A stretch of 64,000 nucleotides of DNA from Apodemus sylvaticus (GCF_947179515.1 NC_067480.1:14223588-14287587); one strand, 5' to 3'. Positions 46,501 through 57,867 are shown, counted from the stretch's first letter. A program made the numbers and translations. Notes: generated from the sequence alone by a model not told the origin.

Positions 46501-47660
46501 TTGATAGTTTGACTTCTTCCTTTCCAATTTGTATCCCTTTGACCTCCTTATGTTGTCTACTTGCCCGAGCTAGTACCTCCAGTACGATATTGAAAAGATA
46601 AGGAGAAAGGGGGCAGCCCTGTCTAGTCCCTGATTTTAGTGGGATTGCTTCAAGTTTCTCTCCATTTAGTTTGATGCTGGCTACCGGTTTGCTGTATATT
46701 GCTTTAACGATGTTTAGGTATGGGCCTTGAATTCTGTGTAAATTTGGTTTTGTCATGGAATGTCTTGGTTTCTCCATCTATTGTTATTGACAGTTTTGCT
46801 GGGTATAGTAGTCTTGGCTGACATTTGTGTTCTCTTAGAGTCTGCATGAGATCTGCCCAGGATCTTCTAGCTTTCATGGTCTCTGGTGAGAAGTCTGGTG
46901 TGATTCTGATAGGTCTTCCTTTATATGTTACTTGGCCTTTTTCTTACTGTCTTTGATATTCTTTCTTTGTTCAGTGCATTTGGGGTTTTAATTATTATGT
47001 GGCGAGAGGTATTTCTGCTCAGGTCCAGTCTGTTTGGAGTTCTGTAGGCTTCTTGTATATTCATAGGCATCTCTCTCTTTAAGTTGGGAAAGTTTTCTTC
47101 CATAATTTTGTTGAAGATATTTGCTGGCCCTTTCAGTTGTAAATCTTCACTCTCATCTATACCTATAATCCTTAGGTTTCATCTTCTCATTGTATCCTGG
47201 ATTTCCTGGATGTTCTGGGATACAAGCTTTTTGCATTTTGCATTTTCTTTGACTGTTGAGTCAATGGTTTCTATGGTATCTTCAGCATCTCAGATTCTTT
47301 CTTCTATCTCTTGTATTCTGTTGTTTATATTTGCATCCATGGCCCCTGATTTCTTCTCAAGGTTTTCTACCTCCAAAGTTGTCTCCCTTTGTGATTTCTT
47401 AGTTGTTTCTACTTCTGATTTTAGATCCAGGATGGTTTTGCTCAGTTCCATCATTTGTTTGTTTGTGTTTTCCTGTAATTCTTTAAGAGATTTTTGTGTT
47501 TCCTCTTTCATGACTTCTGCCTGTTGACTCAAGTTCTCCTGCATTTCTTTAAGTTTTCTTTCTTTTTTTTTTTTTTTTTTTTGCATTTCTTCTTTATTGG
47601 CTTCTGTCTCTTGAGCCTTATTCTCCTGCATTTCTTTAAGTCATTTTTGTGTTTCCATTA
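46501..47660 (-). mobile_element. Rearranged L1 fragment: RT piece fused to ORF1, no 3' end
   Basis: Minus strand. 46501-46735 codes ORF2 from '[18 protein letters not shown]' to 'EEVKLS', stopping just before 'FADD'. 46737-47660 is ORF1 (coiled coil, 'EAYRTPNRLDLSRN', 'LMQTLREH'). The two are joined at 'gaattc|tgtgtaaattt' with about 2.0 kb (ORF1 end, endonuclease, start of RT) missing relative to a full L1. No 3' UTR, poly-A or target duplication is seen. A 20-base T-run (about 47564-47583) interrupts ORF1. Sequence is young-looking. ORF1 is broken near 46930 and 47200. Confidence 0.88.
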
Positions 47661-47990
47661 TACATGTTTCTATAAAACACTATGACCAAGGTAATCTATG
47701 AGAGAGTTTTATTGTGGTTTCAAAGGGTTAGAGGTCATCACAACAGCAGGGTCAGCATGGCAGCAGGTAGGAGGAATGGCTAAAGAAGCAAGTAATTTAT
47801 TTCTTGATCTGTAAGAAAAACTAAGAGAGGGAGCAAACTGGGAGAATATGACATTTTTTGTCTCAAAATCTACCTCCCAATGACATCATTTGTTTAGAAA
47901 CACTGCACCTCCTCAGCCTACCCAAAACAGTACTGAGCATCATATGTTCAATGCCTGTGACTCTGGGGGACATTTTTTATTTAATTTATC
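47661..47990 (-). repeat. MT/ORR1-type MaLR LTR
   Basis: Reverse orientation: 'gtttctataaaacactatgaccaagg', 'agagttttattgtgg', 'gggtcagcatggcagcagg', 'cctcctcagcctacccaaaacag' and 'tgactctgggggacatttt'. These are the U5-to-U3 landmarks of MT-type LTRs. The left edge meets the L1 fragment without a gap. Confidence 0.7.
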
Positions 47991-48950
47991 ATAGTATTGA
48001 TGATTTTGTAATTTAATGACAATAAAATTATTAAAAAGGGATGATAGTACAATTTATATTATATGAAAGATAAGGATGATAATTGGGAGGCAAATGTTTA
48101 CATGGGCTTAGCAACTGGGATTGGTGGGAAGAAGTTGGGTTTGGGTTACCCAAAACTAAAGAAGCAATGTAAAATCCCACTTATCTGTATGCTAATTAAA
48201 ATAGTTATTAAAACATTTAGTTAGATGTATTCCATATTAGTGAACAGTGTTGCTTGGAGAAAAAAAATGGGTTATTAAATGCAAATCTGACTACTATGGC
48301 CTCATTATCTTCCTATTAATTATTAGTTAGAGTGGTAACAGAGATGTCCAAATCAATATAGATTGTTACATTTGCTCTTGATTGCTGAGTAGTTATTTTA
48401 AAAATAATTAGATGGAAAGACGATATTACTGCAATTTCCACAAACTTCAGTTTAGAAAGGATCTTGAAGTCGATTTTATGTTTATTTGTTGTGGTTCATG
48501 AGAAAGAATATTTCAGATAAACACTAGAATAAATGGTGTATATAAAGACAGTGAAATCATATCTGTACAATATCATAGATGTCTTTTTCTTTAAAGCAAT
48601 AATTTATCAAGGCTAATAGATTAAATATTAACATTAAGTTTCAGTGTATCTCTGGAAATATACTAAAAAATATCTGTCTATAATGATTTTTATTATTTGA
48701 GACAGGAGAAAATATGAATTCAAATGCTTAAAATATCTAAGACATGAGAAAAAATTAATATGAATTTTAAGTAGGAAATATAGGTAATTCATAAATTAAC
48801 TCTATTGTTAAATTATATAATCTGTAATAATTTTCAAAGTTTAGTAAAAGAATTAGCAATCACTATAGCCTTTTCTTTTATTTAATTAATACAAGTATTC
48901 TTTTTAAATTTATGTTAATAAATTTCAACATATAATTTCCCTTAAATTAT
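47991..48950. other. AT-rich sequence, nothing recognised
   Basis: No element landmarks or reading frame. Confidence 0.45.
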
Positions 48951-48961
48951 TTGTTATATAG

Positions 48962-49368
48962 TGTCTTAGTTAGGGTTTCTATTGCTGTGGCAAAAACACC
49001 ATGACAAAAATACAAGTTGCCTAGGAAAGGATTTATTTAGCTTACATTTCCACATCACTGTACAGCAATAAAGAAAGACAGGACAGGAATTCAAGCAGGG
49101 CAAGAACCTGCAAGCAGGATTTGATGCAGAGTCTATAGAGGATGGTGTTTATAACCTTGCATTCCACAGTATGCTCAGTCTGCTTTCTTATAGAATCCAG
49201 GAACACCAGCTCAGGGATGACAGCACCCAATAACCTGGCCGTTCCCATGAAACACTAATTGAGAAAATGCCTTACAGTTGGCTCTTATGGAGGCATTCCC
49301 TCAATTAAGACTACTTCCTCTCTGTTGACTCTGATTTGTGCTATGTTGACATGCAAACCGAGACAGGA
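48962..49368 (-). repeat. Solo LTR, rodent ERVL type (MT2-like)
   Basis: Starts 'tgtcttagttagggtttctattgctgtggc' and passes 'aagatttatttagcttac'-type, 'gacaggaattcaagcagggcaagaacctg', 'gatgcagag', 'cttatagaatccaggaacacc' and 'aactaattgagaaaatgcc'-type blocks, ending 'atgcaaaccgagacagg'. Flanked by 'tatatag' on both sides (48955-48961, 49369-49375). Same family as 61.57-61.95 kb but on the other strand. Subfamily from memory. Confidence 0.68.
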
Positions 49369-49375
49369 TATATAG

Positions 49376-49835
49376 CTACATTTTATAATGTCATAGTGTT
49401 GTACATGTCATGGAATCTCATGAAAAAAAAACAAGACAACTGTCACTTTTCATATTTGTATGTACGTATTCTTGTGGACGTACATATGTCTGCATAAAGA
49501 CATTCTCAAACTCTGGAGCTTCACATTGGGTTTTACACTTTTGCTATGAGTTATGTTTTAAGGCAATTATATGTGGCAAACCCAAGACAAAATGAAATAA
49601 CCAAAATGGAAAATCTGTGACACTGAAAACTAGAAAAAATAATTAGCTTTATATTCTTTTACCTATGTGTAAACTTCCTGTAATAATTCATTCTCATCTA
49701 ACATTCTATTATATATATTCTAAACTCTCACATGTTACATATATGCATGACCTTGGTTAATTTTATACATACTAAGCTCACAAATCTGGTACTTTCCTAA
49801 AAATATTGAGATTTCATATTTTTTTAAAAATTATA
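49376..49835. other. Nothing recognised
   Basis: AT-rich with no element landmarks. Confidence 0.4.
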
Positions 49836-49839
49836 CAAA

Positions 49840-49995
49840 AGATGCTTCTCCATACCACAGGGATACTTGTTCCACTATGTTCAGCACTTTATTGATAATA
49901 GTGAGAATATGAAACCAACCAGATAACCCTAAGCTGAAGAATGGTTATAGAATATGTGGTTCATTTATACAATGGGATATTACTCAGCTATTTAA
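49840..49995 (+). mobile_element. Old L1 ORF2 C-terminal fragment
   Basis: 'tgttcagcactttattgataatagtgag', 'gaatggttatagaatatgtggttcatttatacaatgggatattactcagc' is the decayed coding region for 'MFAALFIIARSWKE...[16 protein letters not shown]'. Strongly diverged. Confidence 0.7.
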
Positions 49996-50059
49996 AAAAA
50001 ACATCTTGAAACCTATGTTCACAAAGAGAACGCTGCATTCCATGTTAGAATAATTCTGT

Positions 50060-50210
50060 AATACTGTAAGCAACATAGGGCAGGACCTAAAATCTCTGTA
50101 CTTAAAAGATGAAGGAGAAGGATCACTCTGATTGAAATCCAGCCTAGGCTGCACAGTGATTTTTCAGGGCGATTAAACAATACCTGCTCCCAACATCCAC
50201 ACAGCACACT
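50060..50210 (+). repeat. Degenerate B1-like SINE
   Basis: 'gatgaaggagaaggatcactctgattgaaatccagcctaggctgcacagtgat' keeps the B1 block around 'ggatctctgagttcgaggccagcctgggctacacagtga'. An A-rich stretch with 'aaataaaat' follows. Confidence 0.5.
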
Positions 50211-50229
50211 TAGGTGGTTGTTGAAATTA

Positions 50230-51060
50230 TGAATATAAAAATTTAAAAGAATATAGAAAATTAAAAAAAATAAATAAAATTCAAGGAACTATCTTTAAAA
50301 AAAGAAAGAAAAAAAGAAAAAAGAATTTATTTAATCTTTTCAACTCCTTACAGTGTCCAACACTCACTCTTTTTGTAACAAATTATCCCCAAAAACTCCA
50401 CTGGGAAAGTTTGGAGCTGAAAGTAGAGATTTGGAATAGTTCAAAAAGTGTTAATAACTGTAATGTTTGGGGAAAAAATTAAACCATTATAAAGTTATAA
50501 AGCCATCTAGATTTTATTGAATCATACAATGTGGTTAAGAAGACAGAAAAATATTGTTATCTACTATCTAAATCTTTTCACTATACATATATATGTTCTG
50601 TGATAAACTTTACTGCACTAATTTATATTTCTAACTTTACTACAAGACAGTAATATGTTTCAGACCTCTCTGATATTAATTATGTAATTTGATGAAGATT
50701 ACATAATTATCAAAGATAATTGTAATAAACTTTTTACAATGAAAATAATATTATGCAGAAATATTTTTCATTTAGTTTCTAGTCTAATGAAAAAAGCAGA
50801 CATAAATTAGGAGCTAAAAATTCTTTAGCTCAGCTTCACATTGGATAAATTACATATGTACAATAAAATAAGAACTGTAGAATTAATTATCTTTCAGTTT
50901 TGATGAGTATGAATACAAAATCAACTGGTTATTTCTAATTATGTACTTTAATTGCATTTTCAAGGCCTTATAGTAGTAAACTCAGTCATCAAATTCAAAA
51001 TACAAATATAAAAACACAAATGTCCTTATATAGCCTAAAATTCCTGCCAGGAATGTTTGT
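50230..51060. other. AT-rich sequence, nothing recognised
   Basis: It has A-rich runs at 50250-50325; otherwise no landmarks. Confidence 0.45.
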
Positions 51061-51077
51061 TAAAAATCAGTAAATTT

Positions 51078-51551
51078 TTGATCTTAGAGCATACGCTATT
51101 GGTGTTCTGTTCAGAAACTTTCTCCCTGTACCGATGTCCTCAAGGGTCTTCCCCAGTTTCTTTTCTATTAGTTTCAGAGTGTCTGGCTTTATGTGGAGGT
51201 CCTTGATCCTTTTGGATTTGAGCTTAGTAAAAGGAGACAAGGATGGATCAATTCGCATTCTTCTGCATGCTGACCTCCAGTTGAACCAGCACCATTTGGT
51301 GAAAAGGCTATCTTTTCTCCATTGGATGTTTTCAGCCTCTTTGTCAAGGATCAAGTGGCCATAGGTGTGTGGGTTCATTTCCGGATCCTCAATCCTGTTC
51401 CATTGATCTGCCTGCCTGTCACTGTACCAATACCATGCAGTTTTTAACACTATTGCTCTGTAGTATTGCTTGAGGTCAGGGATACTGATTCCCCCAGACT
51501 TTCTTTTGTTGCTGAGAATAGTTTTAGCTATCCTGGATTTTTTGTTATTCT
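51078..51551 (-). pseudogene. L1 ORF2 linker fragment, inverted
   Basis: Minus-strand ORF2 from '[15 protein letters not shown]' to '[11 protein letters not shown]', open in one frame across its whole length of about 157 codons. The lysine-rich '[18 protein letters not shown]' block is recognisable. It holds no RT motifs; those were lost by truncation. Confidence 0.9.
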
Positions 51552-52365
51552 AGAGATCAAAAATTGACAAATGGGACCTCATAAAATTACAAAATTTCTG
51601 TTCGGCAAAGGACACCATCAAAAGGACAAATCAGCAACCAACAAATTGGGAAAAGATCTTCGCCAATCCTACATCAGATAGAGGGCTAATATCCAATATA
51701 TATAAAGAACTCAAGAAGTTAGACTCCAGAAAACCAAACAACCCTATTAAAAATGGGGTACAGAGTTAAACAAAGAATTCTCACCTGAAGAACTTCGGAT
51801 GGAGGAGAAGCATCTTAAAAAATGCTCAACTTCATTAGTCATTAGGGAAATGCAAATCAAAAGAACCCTGAGATTTTGCCTTACACCAGTCAGAATGGCT
51901 AAGATTAAAAATTCAGGAGACAGCAGGTGTTGGAGAGGATGTGGAGAAAGAGGAACACTCCTTCACTGGTGGTGGGGTTGCAAATTGGTACAACCACTCT
52001 GGAAAGCAGTCTGGCGGTTCCTTCGAAAACTGGGCACCTCACTTCTAGAAGATCCTGCTATACCACTCCTGGGCATATACCCAGAGGATTCCCCACCATG
52101 TAATAAGGATACATGCTCTACTATGTTCATAGCAGCCCTATTTATAATTGCCAGATGCTGGAAAGAACTCAGGTATCCCTCAACAGAAGAGTGGATGCAA
52201 AAAATGTGGTATATCTACACAATGGAGTACTATTCAGCCATTAGAAACAATGAATTCATGAAATTCTTAAGCAAATGGATGGAGCTAGAGAATATCATAC
52301 TAAGTGAGGTAACCCTGACTCAAAAGGTGAATCATGGTATGCACTCACTAATAAGTGGATATTAA
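51552..52365 (+). pseudogene. L1 ORF2 C-terminal fragment
   Basis: Plus-strand ORF2 from '[13 protein letters not shown]' to the stop after 'HSLISGY' (52363-52365). One A is missing from the run in 'NNPIKKWG' (about 51750), which shifts the frame; from 51799 ('MEEKHLKKC') it is open to the end. The cysteine-rich '[14 protein letters not shown]' region is intact. Confidence 0.9.
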
Positions 52366-52649
52366 CCTAGAAAACTGGAATACCCAAAACATAATCCACA
52401 CATCAAATGAGGTACAAGAAGAAAGGAAGAGTGGCCCCTTGTTCTGGAAAGACTCAGTGAAGCAGTATAGAGCAAAATCAGAACAGGGAAGTGGAAAGGG
52501 GTTGGTGGGAGGACAGGGGGAGAGAAGCGGGCTTATGGGACTTTCAGGGAGTAGGGGGCTAGAAAAGGGGAAATCATTTGAAATGTAAATAAAAAATATA
52601 TCGAATAAAAAAAAGGAAAAAAATCAGTAAAAAATGGAGAAGATATAGG

Positions 52650-52785
52650 GCACACAAGTTTAATTTCAGAATTTCAGAAGCAGGCAGGGATCTGAGAGAA
52701 CAAGCCTAGACTGGACTGCTAAGTGAGTTGTAGGATATGGAGGCCTATGTAGAGACTCCATCTCGAACAAACAGCTCACCCCTCC
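52650..52785 (+). repeat. Degenerate B1 SINE
   Basis: 'aatttcagaagcaggcagggatctgagagaacaagcctagactgg', 'gagttgtaggatatggaggcctatgtagagactccatctcgaa' match B1 in order and spacing. Confidence 0.65.
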
Positions 52786-52839
52786 TCTCTTCCTCTCTCT
52801 CTGTGGTTAATATGAACACTCTGATTTACATATATGACT

Positions 52840-53300
52840 TTAGATCCATAAACCAGGAGAGAAATTATACTTGGTAATGGAAACTAAACCAACACCTTGG
52901 GGACTAGTAAGGTCATGGACCTTAGCAGAAAACCCACTACCACAACTTTACTAACTGAACATAATACCTAGCTAAATTCCAAATATTTATCTTCATACAT
53001 ACAAGTAAGTGTAGCTCTCATCCACTCATTAATGAAACTTCTCTTGGTAACATGTGAAGACAATGGCAGGAAATCACATATGGCTCAAATGAAAAGAACA
53101 AGTGACTGTAAGACACCCAGACACCCAGACACCCAACGGTAACACGTACCACCAATAGACATGTTAAGATTGAAAAGGGAATCTCATAGGCTCCATACCT
53201 CGCATAAAACCATAGGCAGACAATGAATGCAGGGTGTCTACCCCAGGGATCAGATTCCTTAACTGTTTATCTCACAGCAAATAGTCTGGGAATCATACAC
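52840..53300 (+). repeat. RMER1-like rodent repeat, downstream part (tentative)
   Basis: 'cttagcagaaaacccactacc', 'aataatgaaacttctcttggt'-type, 'gaagacaatggcaggaaatcacatatggctcaaatgaaaagaacaagtgactgtaagacacccag' resemble the later part of the repeat whose earlier part I see at 23.8 kb. It includes an AGACACCC triplet (53104-53126). Confidence 0.4.
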
Positions 53301-53855
53301 ATACAACTAACACTAAACAGAATGATCACACTGTCTGTACATATGCAGTGTGTATCAATAACAATTGAAGGAAAAGAGTCCATTGTTCTGAGAAAGAGCA
53401 AAAAGGTGGGAGGAAATGCAAATAAACAATTTTATTGTCTTTTAATTAAAAACATTAAACCAACACATTTTCTTAATTATAAGAATGCCACAATTATATC
53501 CATTTAATACTCATTAAGCCCCAGAAACTAAATGTTATTTATATAAAGTAAAATCTAAAGTAATAAAACAGAAAACTAGGATAATACTATTATATAGGGA
53601 TGCTGTGGTTATATTCTAGTCAATGTTACCCAACTACTTAATGGACAGAGAAATACTTAGAGATTTTAAAACCTTGTTGGGTATGAATTTAATCTCACAC
53701 AAAGAAAAACAGACAGAATTAAGGAAGCCGGAAGTAAAAGAGAGGGTCTTCACCAAGGAAGAACAAACCAACTTGTCTACTATCTAAATGACCAGCCCAG
53801 AAAAATGTATATAAAATAACATTATACATATACACTGAACACTATGGAGGATATA
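53301..53855. other. Nothing recognised
   Basis: AT-rich with no element landmarks. Confidence 0.4.
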
Positions 53856-53859
53856 TCTA

Positions 53860-53863
53860 GGTA

Positions 53864-53911
<48 letters not shown>

Positions 53912-53975
53912 ATCTATCTACTTACCTATTTATCTATGCATTCATTTATCCATCCATCTATTTATATCTCATATA
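53860..53975. repeat. (TATC)n microsatellite, imperfect downstream
   Basis: Twelve or so perfect TATC units (53862-53910), then about 65 bases of decayed TATC/CATC/TACC units. Confidence 0.95.
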
Positions 53976-54103
53976 TCTACCTAAATCTCTGTATCTACAA
54001 TAACTGATATACCTTTCTTTAATAGGAAGTGTATGTGAAAGGGATTGGAGAGAAGCATATTGCAATTATTTTATAATACCAAATATATAAAATTTTCTTT
54101 GAC

Positions 54104-54440
54104 CATTCTTTTTGGTTGTTTTATTTATTTACATTTCAAATATTATCCCCCTTCCCAGTTCTCCTCCACAAATCCCCCTCCTCCTGTTTCTATGATGGTG
54201 CTCCCCCACCCACCCACTCCTGCCTCACTGCCCTAGCATTCCCCTATGCTGAGGAATTGAGCCTTCACAGGACCAAGGGCCTCCCTTCCCATTGATGTCC
54301 AATAAGGTCATCGTATGCTACATATGAAGCTGGAGCCATGAGTCCCTCCAATGATATTATTTGGTTGGTGGTTAAGTCCCTGGGAGCTCTGGCAGGTCTA
54401 GTTGGTTGACATTGTTCTTCCTGTGAGGTTTCAAACTCTA
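54104..54440 (-). mobile_element. Lx-type L1 3' UTR fragment
   Basis: Minus orientation: 'ttttatttatttacatttcaaatattatccccc', 'ctgcctcactgccctagcattcccct', 'aggaccaagggcctccc', 'gctggagccatgagtccctcc', 'ttggttggtggttaagtccctgggagctctgg'. It is 5'-truncated and moderately diverged. Confidence 0.87.
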
Positions 54441-54487
54441 AAGTCTTTCTAATTCTATATAATTTTAAATAGTGGGTAATTCAAAAA

Positions 54488-54605
54488 CAGGGTAAGGTCA
54501 TACATGTTTACCACCCAGCACTTGGGAGGCTGCAGCAAGGGTATCAAAATTTTGGAGCTAACCTTAACTACTTAGTGAGACTCTCATCTCCTAAAACAGA
54601 ATGTA
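54488..54605 (+). repeat. B1 SINE
   Basis: 'catgtttaccacccagcacttgggaggctgcagcaagg', 'ggagctaaccttaactacttagtgagactctcatctcctaaaac' gives the B1 order with a conserved 'cccagcacttgggaggc' core. Confidence 0.75.
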
Positions 54606-54609
54606 GGTC

Positions 54610-56420
54610 CAGAACCTGAGAGCTCAATGTCTCTTTATAAAGTCATGGTAATATGAGACAGTATATTAATGTGTTCAAGTGAAAATACATTTATATTGCT
54701 TATGCTCATATATAGAAATTGATAGGATAGGAAGGCTTATAGCTAGTTATCTATAAACACACTGTCAACTTAATTTTGATAACATTAAAGCATAACATTA
54801 ATTTTATAAAATGATGAGTTTTACTCTGGCATCTTTAGCAGTGTGTGTACTTTGACCATATTCACCTTCTTCTTTATCTCTGTTCTCTTTCCTCCCCCCT
54901 CTCACTGATTTTATGACTTCTATAAGTTTTCCAATCAATGAAAATCTATGCATCCTTCCTCAATTTAAAAATGTAAGATAACTTAAAGAAAATAACTCCT
55001 TAACACATTGAATATGTTTTCTTTGGATTCAAATAACTGAGAAATTTACTATCTCATTTCACTTAAGCCAAAGAGGATATATTTAGTTTATGTATAATGG
55101 AGAAAAGTATTGGGACAGATGCTTTCTTGAGATGCATCTTGATTTAAGATTTAAATGATATTACCCTGCTACTAGCCATATTTTGTAAGTGACCAACTTG
55201 TACTCAAGTCATAGTAAAGCTGCCATTAATCATCATATTGTAAATCTAGCAACTACATATAAATGCTACGAATTATTTTTTTACTTGTGTTCACTGACAC
55301 ATTCTTTACTCACAAGCTGACAACTGCCAACTCTCAGGGTGAGATAAGTCAGAATATAAGCAAAAAAATGTGCCTTGGCTCTAAGTAACAATATTGAAGG
55401 TCATTCTCTTAAGGATGATGTCTGAGTTTATTTGTGTTATTATGATAAAACATTATACTCTGAGTTATTTGCTAATAACTGACATTCATTTTCCTTTTTC
55501 ATAATCTAATTCAGCTTTAATTGTGGATATAGTTTTTACTACACTGACATTTCTTTTTTTTTACTCTTTATTGTTTATTATTTATTATCACCTCTTTGCT
55601 TTAGGGTAGCCATCCTCTTTGTCATAATCTATTACTACTCTTTTACATAATTTTTATTTTTATTTTTATTATATTCAACACAATATATATTTTTATACCA
55701 ATAATAAAGATGATGGACATGTTATTAAATGAACATAAAAAGATAAAGTTTTTTTGTTTGCTTTTGTTTGTTTTGTTTTTAGTAAAGCTTAAATTATTGG
55801 CTCTTACTGTGGTACAGACCCAAAATAAGTACAATTTTAAATATTAGAGTTCATTGTAATAAGTCTGTACTTCACGTCTCTCACATCTCCAAAGATTTTT
55901 ACCTCCATAATAGCTAAGCTAAGAGTTGACAGTTTTGCTGAGCCAATGAATGAATTGTAGGCACAATTATTTAGATACAGGTTTCCATCTATGGTCAAAT
56001 GTATTTGACTTGAGTGATTGTCATCATTCTCAGTCCATAGGGACCAGGTTACATTCATTTAAGAAATGGTCTGTGTATTAAAATGATCTATCCGTGAAGT
56101 CATTCATCAACTATTTCAATGAACAATGGTTCTGCTTGAAGAGTGGCACAGATATTAGGTGAGGGTAAGATTCTGGTTCATTGGTTATGATGATTTTGGA
56201 AAGCATTCATCTCAGAAAAAGAGTAACTTATAAAGTCATCTTCTTCAAAATTGATACAATAATTATAAATATCAAGCAAAACATTCAGTCTCACTCTTTG
56301 TTTTTCTCTTACAAGCCACCTCTCCCAAAGTAATTGTCTTTGTTTCTTTTTGGCTATATGAATAATTTTGAAATCTGTAATCTGTTCTGAAAACAATAGT
56401 ATATTGTAAAAAGATCAAAT
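54610..56420. other. AT-rich sequence, nothing recognised
   Basis: No clear element landmarks; 54830-54960 may be an old L1-tail relic in reverse. A T-rich stretch lies at 55550-55760. No coding signature. Confidence 0.45.
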
Positions 56421-56424
56421 AAAC

Positions 56425-56520
56425 AATCCTACTTATAGAGAGGCTGAGATAGGATAAGTATGATTTTTAAGACCATTATGTGTTACACAGTAAGACACTG
56501 TCACAGAGAAGCAGAAAATT
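56425..56520 (+). repeat. Degenerate B1-like SINE
   Basis: 'aatcctacttatagagaggctgagataggataag', 'gttacacagtaagacactgtcacag' match B1 blocks 'aatcctagcactcgggaggctgagacagg' and 'ctacacagtgagaccctgtctc' approximately. Confidence 0.5.
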
Positions 56521-56719
56521 TATGTGGATTGTACAAAATTGGACATATGTCTCCAATCACCAAGTTAGAGAGACCACTTGGTGACAGTCAACAAATTTCT
56601 GATTCCTCATATTTTTGAATTTCAATTTATTAGGGTATGTTGGTAATATTAATTTTCATATTAAGAGATATTAAGAAAAAGTGGTAGTAACATCCTTTGA
56701 TTTTTGTTGTTAGAGGTGG

Positions 56720-57867
56720 AATTACATTTGTGTTGGTTTGTTTAAAGATTTTTCTAGGATATAGTTTCCCTTCTTGTGTTGGTGTCTATTATCCTCTGTA
56801 GAGCTGGATTTGTGTAAAGATATTTTGTAAATTTGGTTTTGTCAAGGAATATCTTGTTTTCTCCATCTATGGTAATTGAAAATCTTGCTGGGTATAGTAG
56901 TCTGGACTGGCATATATGTTCTCTTAAGGTATGTATGACATCTGTCCAATATCTTCTGGCTTTCAGAGTCTCCATTGAGAAGTCTGGTGTAATTCTTTTT
57001 TTTTTAATTTATTGATATATTTATTTACATTTTTCTAATAGGCCTGTCTTTATATGTTGCTTGACTTTTTTCCCTTACTGCTTTTAAAATTCTTTCTTTG
57101 GTTAGTGCATTTGGTGTTTTAATTATTATGTTAACAGGAGGAATTTCTTTTCTGGTCCAGTCTATTTGGAGTTCTGTAGGCTTCTTGTATGTTCATGGGC
57201 ATCTCTTTCTTTAGGTTAGGGAATGTTTATTCTATAATTTTGTTGAGGATATTTACTGGCCCTTTAAGTTGGGAATCTTCACTCTTTTCTATATCGATTA
57301 TCCTTAGGTTTGGTCTTCTCATTTTGTCCTGGATTTCCAGGATGTTTTGGGTTAAGAGCTTGTTGCTTTTTGTATTTTCTTTGACTGTAGTGTCAATGTT
57401 TTCTGTGGTATCTTGTGCACCTGAGATTCTCTTTTCTATCTGTTGCATTCTGTTGGTAATGCTTGTATCTATGACCTCTGATCTCCTTCCTAGGTTTTCC
57501 AGCTCTAAGGTTGTCCCATTTTGTGATTTTTTTTATTGTTTCTAGTTCCAGTTTTTCATCCTGGATGGTTCTGTTCATTTCCTTCACTTGTTTAACTGTA
57601 TTTTCCTGTAATTCTTTAAGGGATTTTGTGTTTCCTCTTTAAGGGCTTCTAGCTTTTTACCTGTGTTCTTCTGTATTTCTTTAAGAGAGTTAATTATGTC
57701 CTTAAATTCCTCTATCTTCACCATGAGAAGTGATTTTAGATCTGAATCTTGCTTTTCTGGGGGTGATGGTGTATCCCAGGACTTGCTATGGTGGAAGAAT
57801 TGGGTTCTGATGAAGTCAAGTAACTTTGGTTTCTGTTGCTTATGTTCTTTTGCTTGCCTCCTGCCAT
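56720..57867 (-). pseudogene. L1 ORF1 of Lx type, broken
   Basis: The N-terminal coiled-coil part lacks the regular repeat units seen in the younger copies. The RRM part reads 'NLRIIDIEKSEDSQLKGP' (about 57260-57310). The C-terminal part includes 'ETLKARRYWTDVIHTLREH' and 'NPALQRII' (56790-56975). Several frame changes, among them near 57420, 57540 and at the small insertion. Differences from the two complete ORF1s are numerous, which indicates an older family. Confidence 0.82.
56997..57035 (-). mobile_element. Micro-insertion of an L1 3' tail (about 38 bases)
   Basis: Inside ORF1, between 'gtgtaattct' and 'ctaataggcctg', lie a T-run and 'aatttattgatatatttattta'. On the minus strand this is the terminal L1 sequence plus poly-A. 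Compare the same ORF1 site at 29675 ('ctgtgattctgataggtc'), which has no insert. Confidence 0.7.

Larger units (their letters stand above)
51075..52618 (+). mobile_element. Young L1 with 5' inversion (twin-priming structure), second young case
   Basis: The 3' segment is plus (51552-52618: ORF2 C-terminus, 3' UTR, poly-A) and the 5' part is inverted (51075-51551, minus-strand ORF2). Both segments share 'agatcaaaaa' at their ends, so about 10 bases of L1 are present twice. The 13-bp duplication 'aaaaatcagtaaa' occurs at 51062-51074 and 52619-52631. The 3' UTR is nearly identical to the copies at 0.45 and 23.1 kb. Confidence 0.93.

Noticed and set aside
46136..46527. His-Thr and Cys-Val repeat proteins
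   Set aside because: Translation of a CA array on either strand.
46730..46742. Calling the ORF1-ORF2 junction a proven splice product
   Set aside because: The acceptor side fits but the donor side shows no GT in any related copy visible here, so deletion or template switching cannot be excluded.
53104..53126. Three direct AGACACCC units as a CRISPR-like repeat
   Set aside because: The units are contiguous with no spacers, only eight bases long, and the DNA is mammalian.
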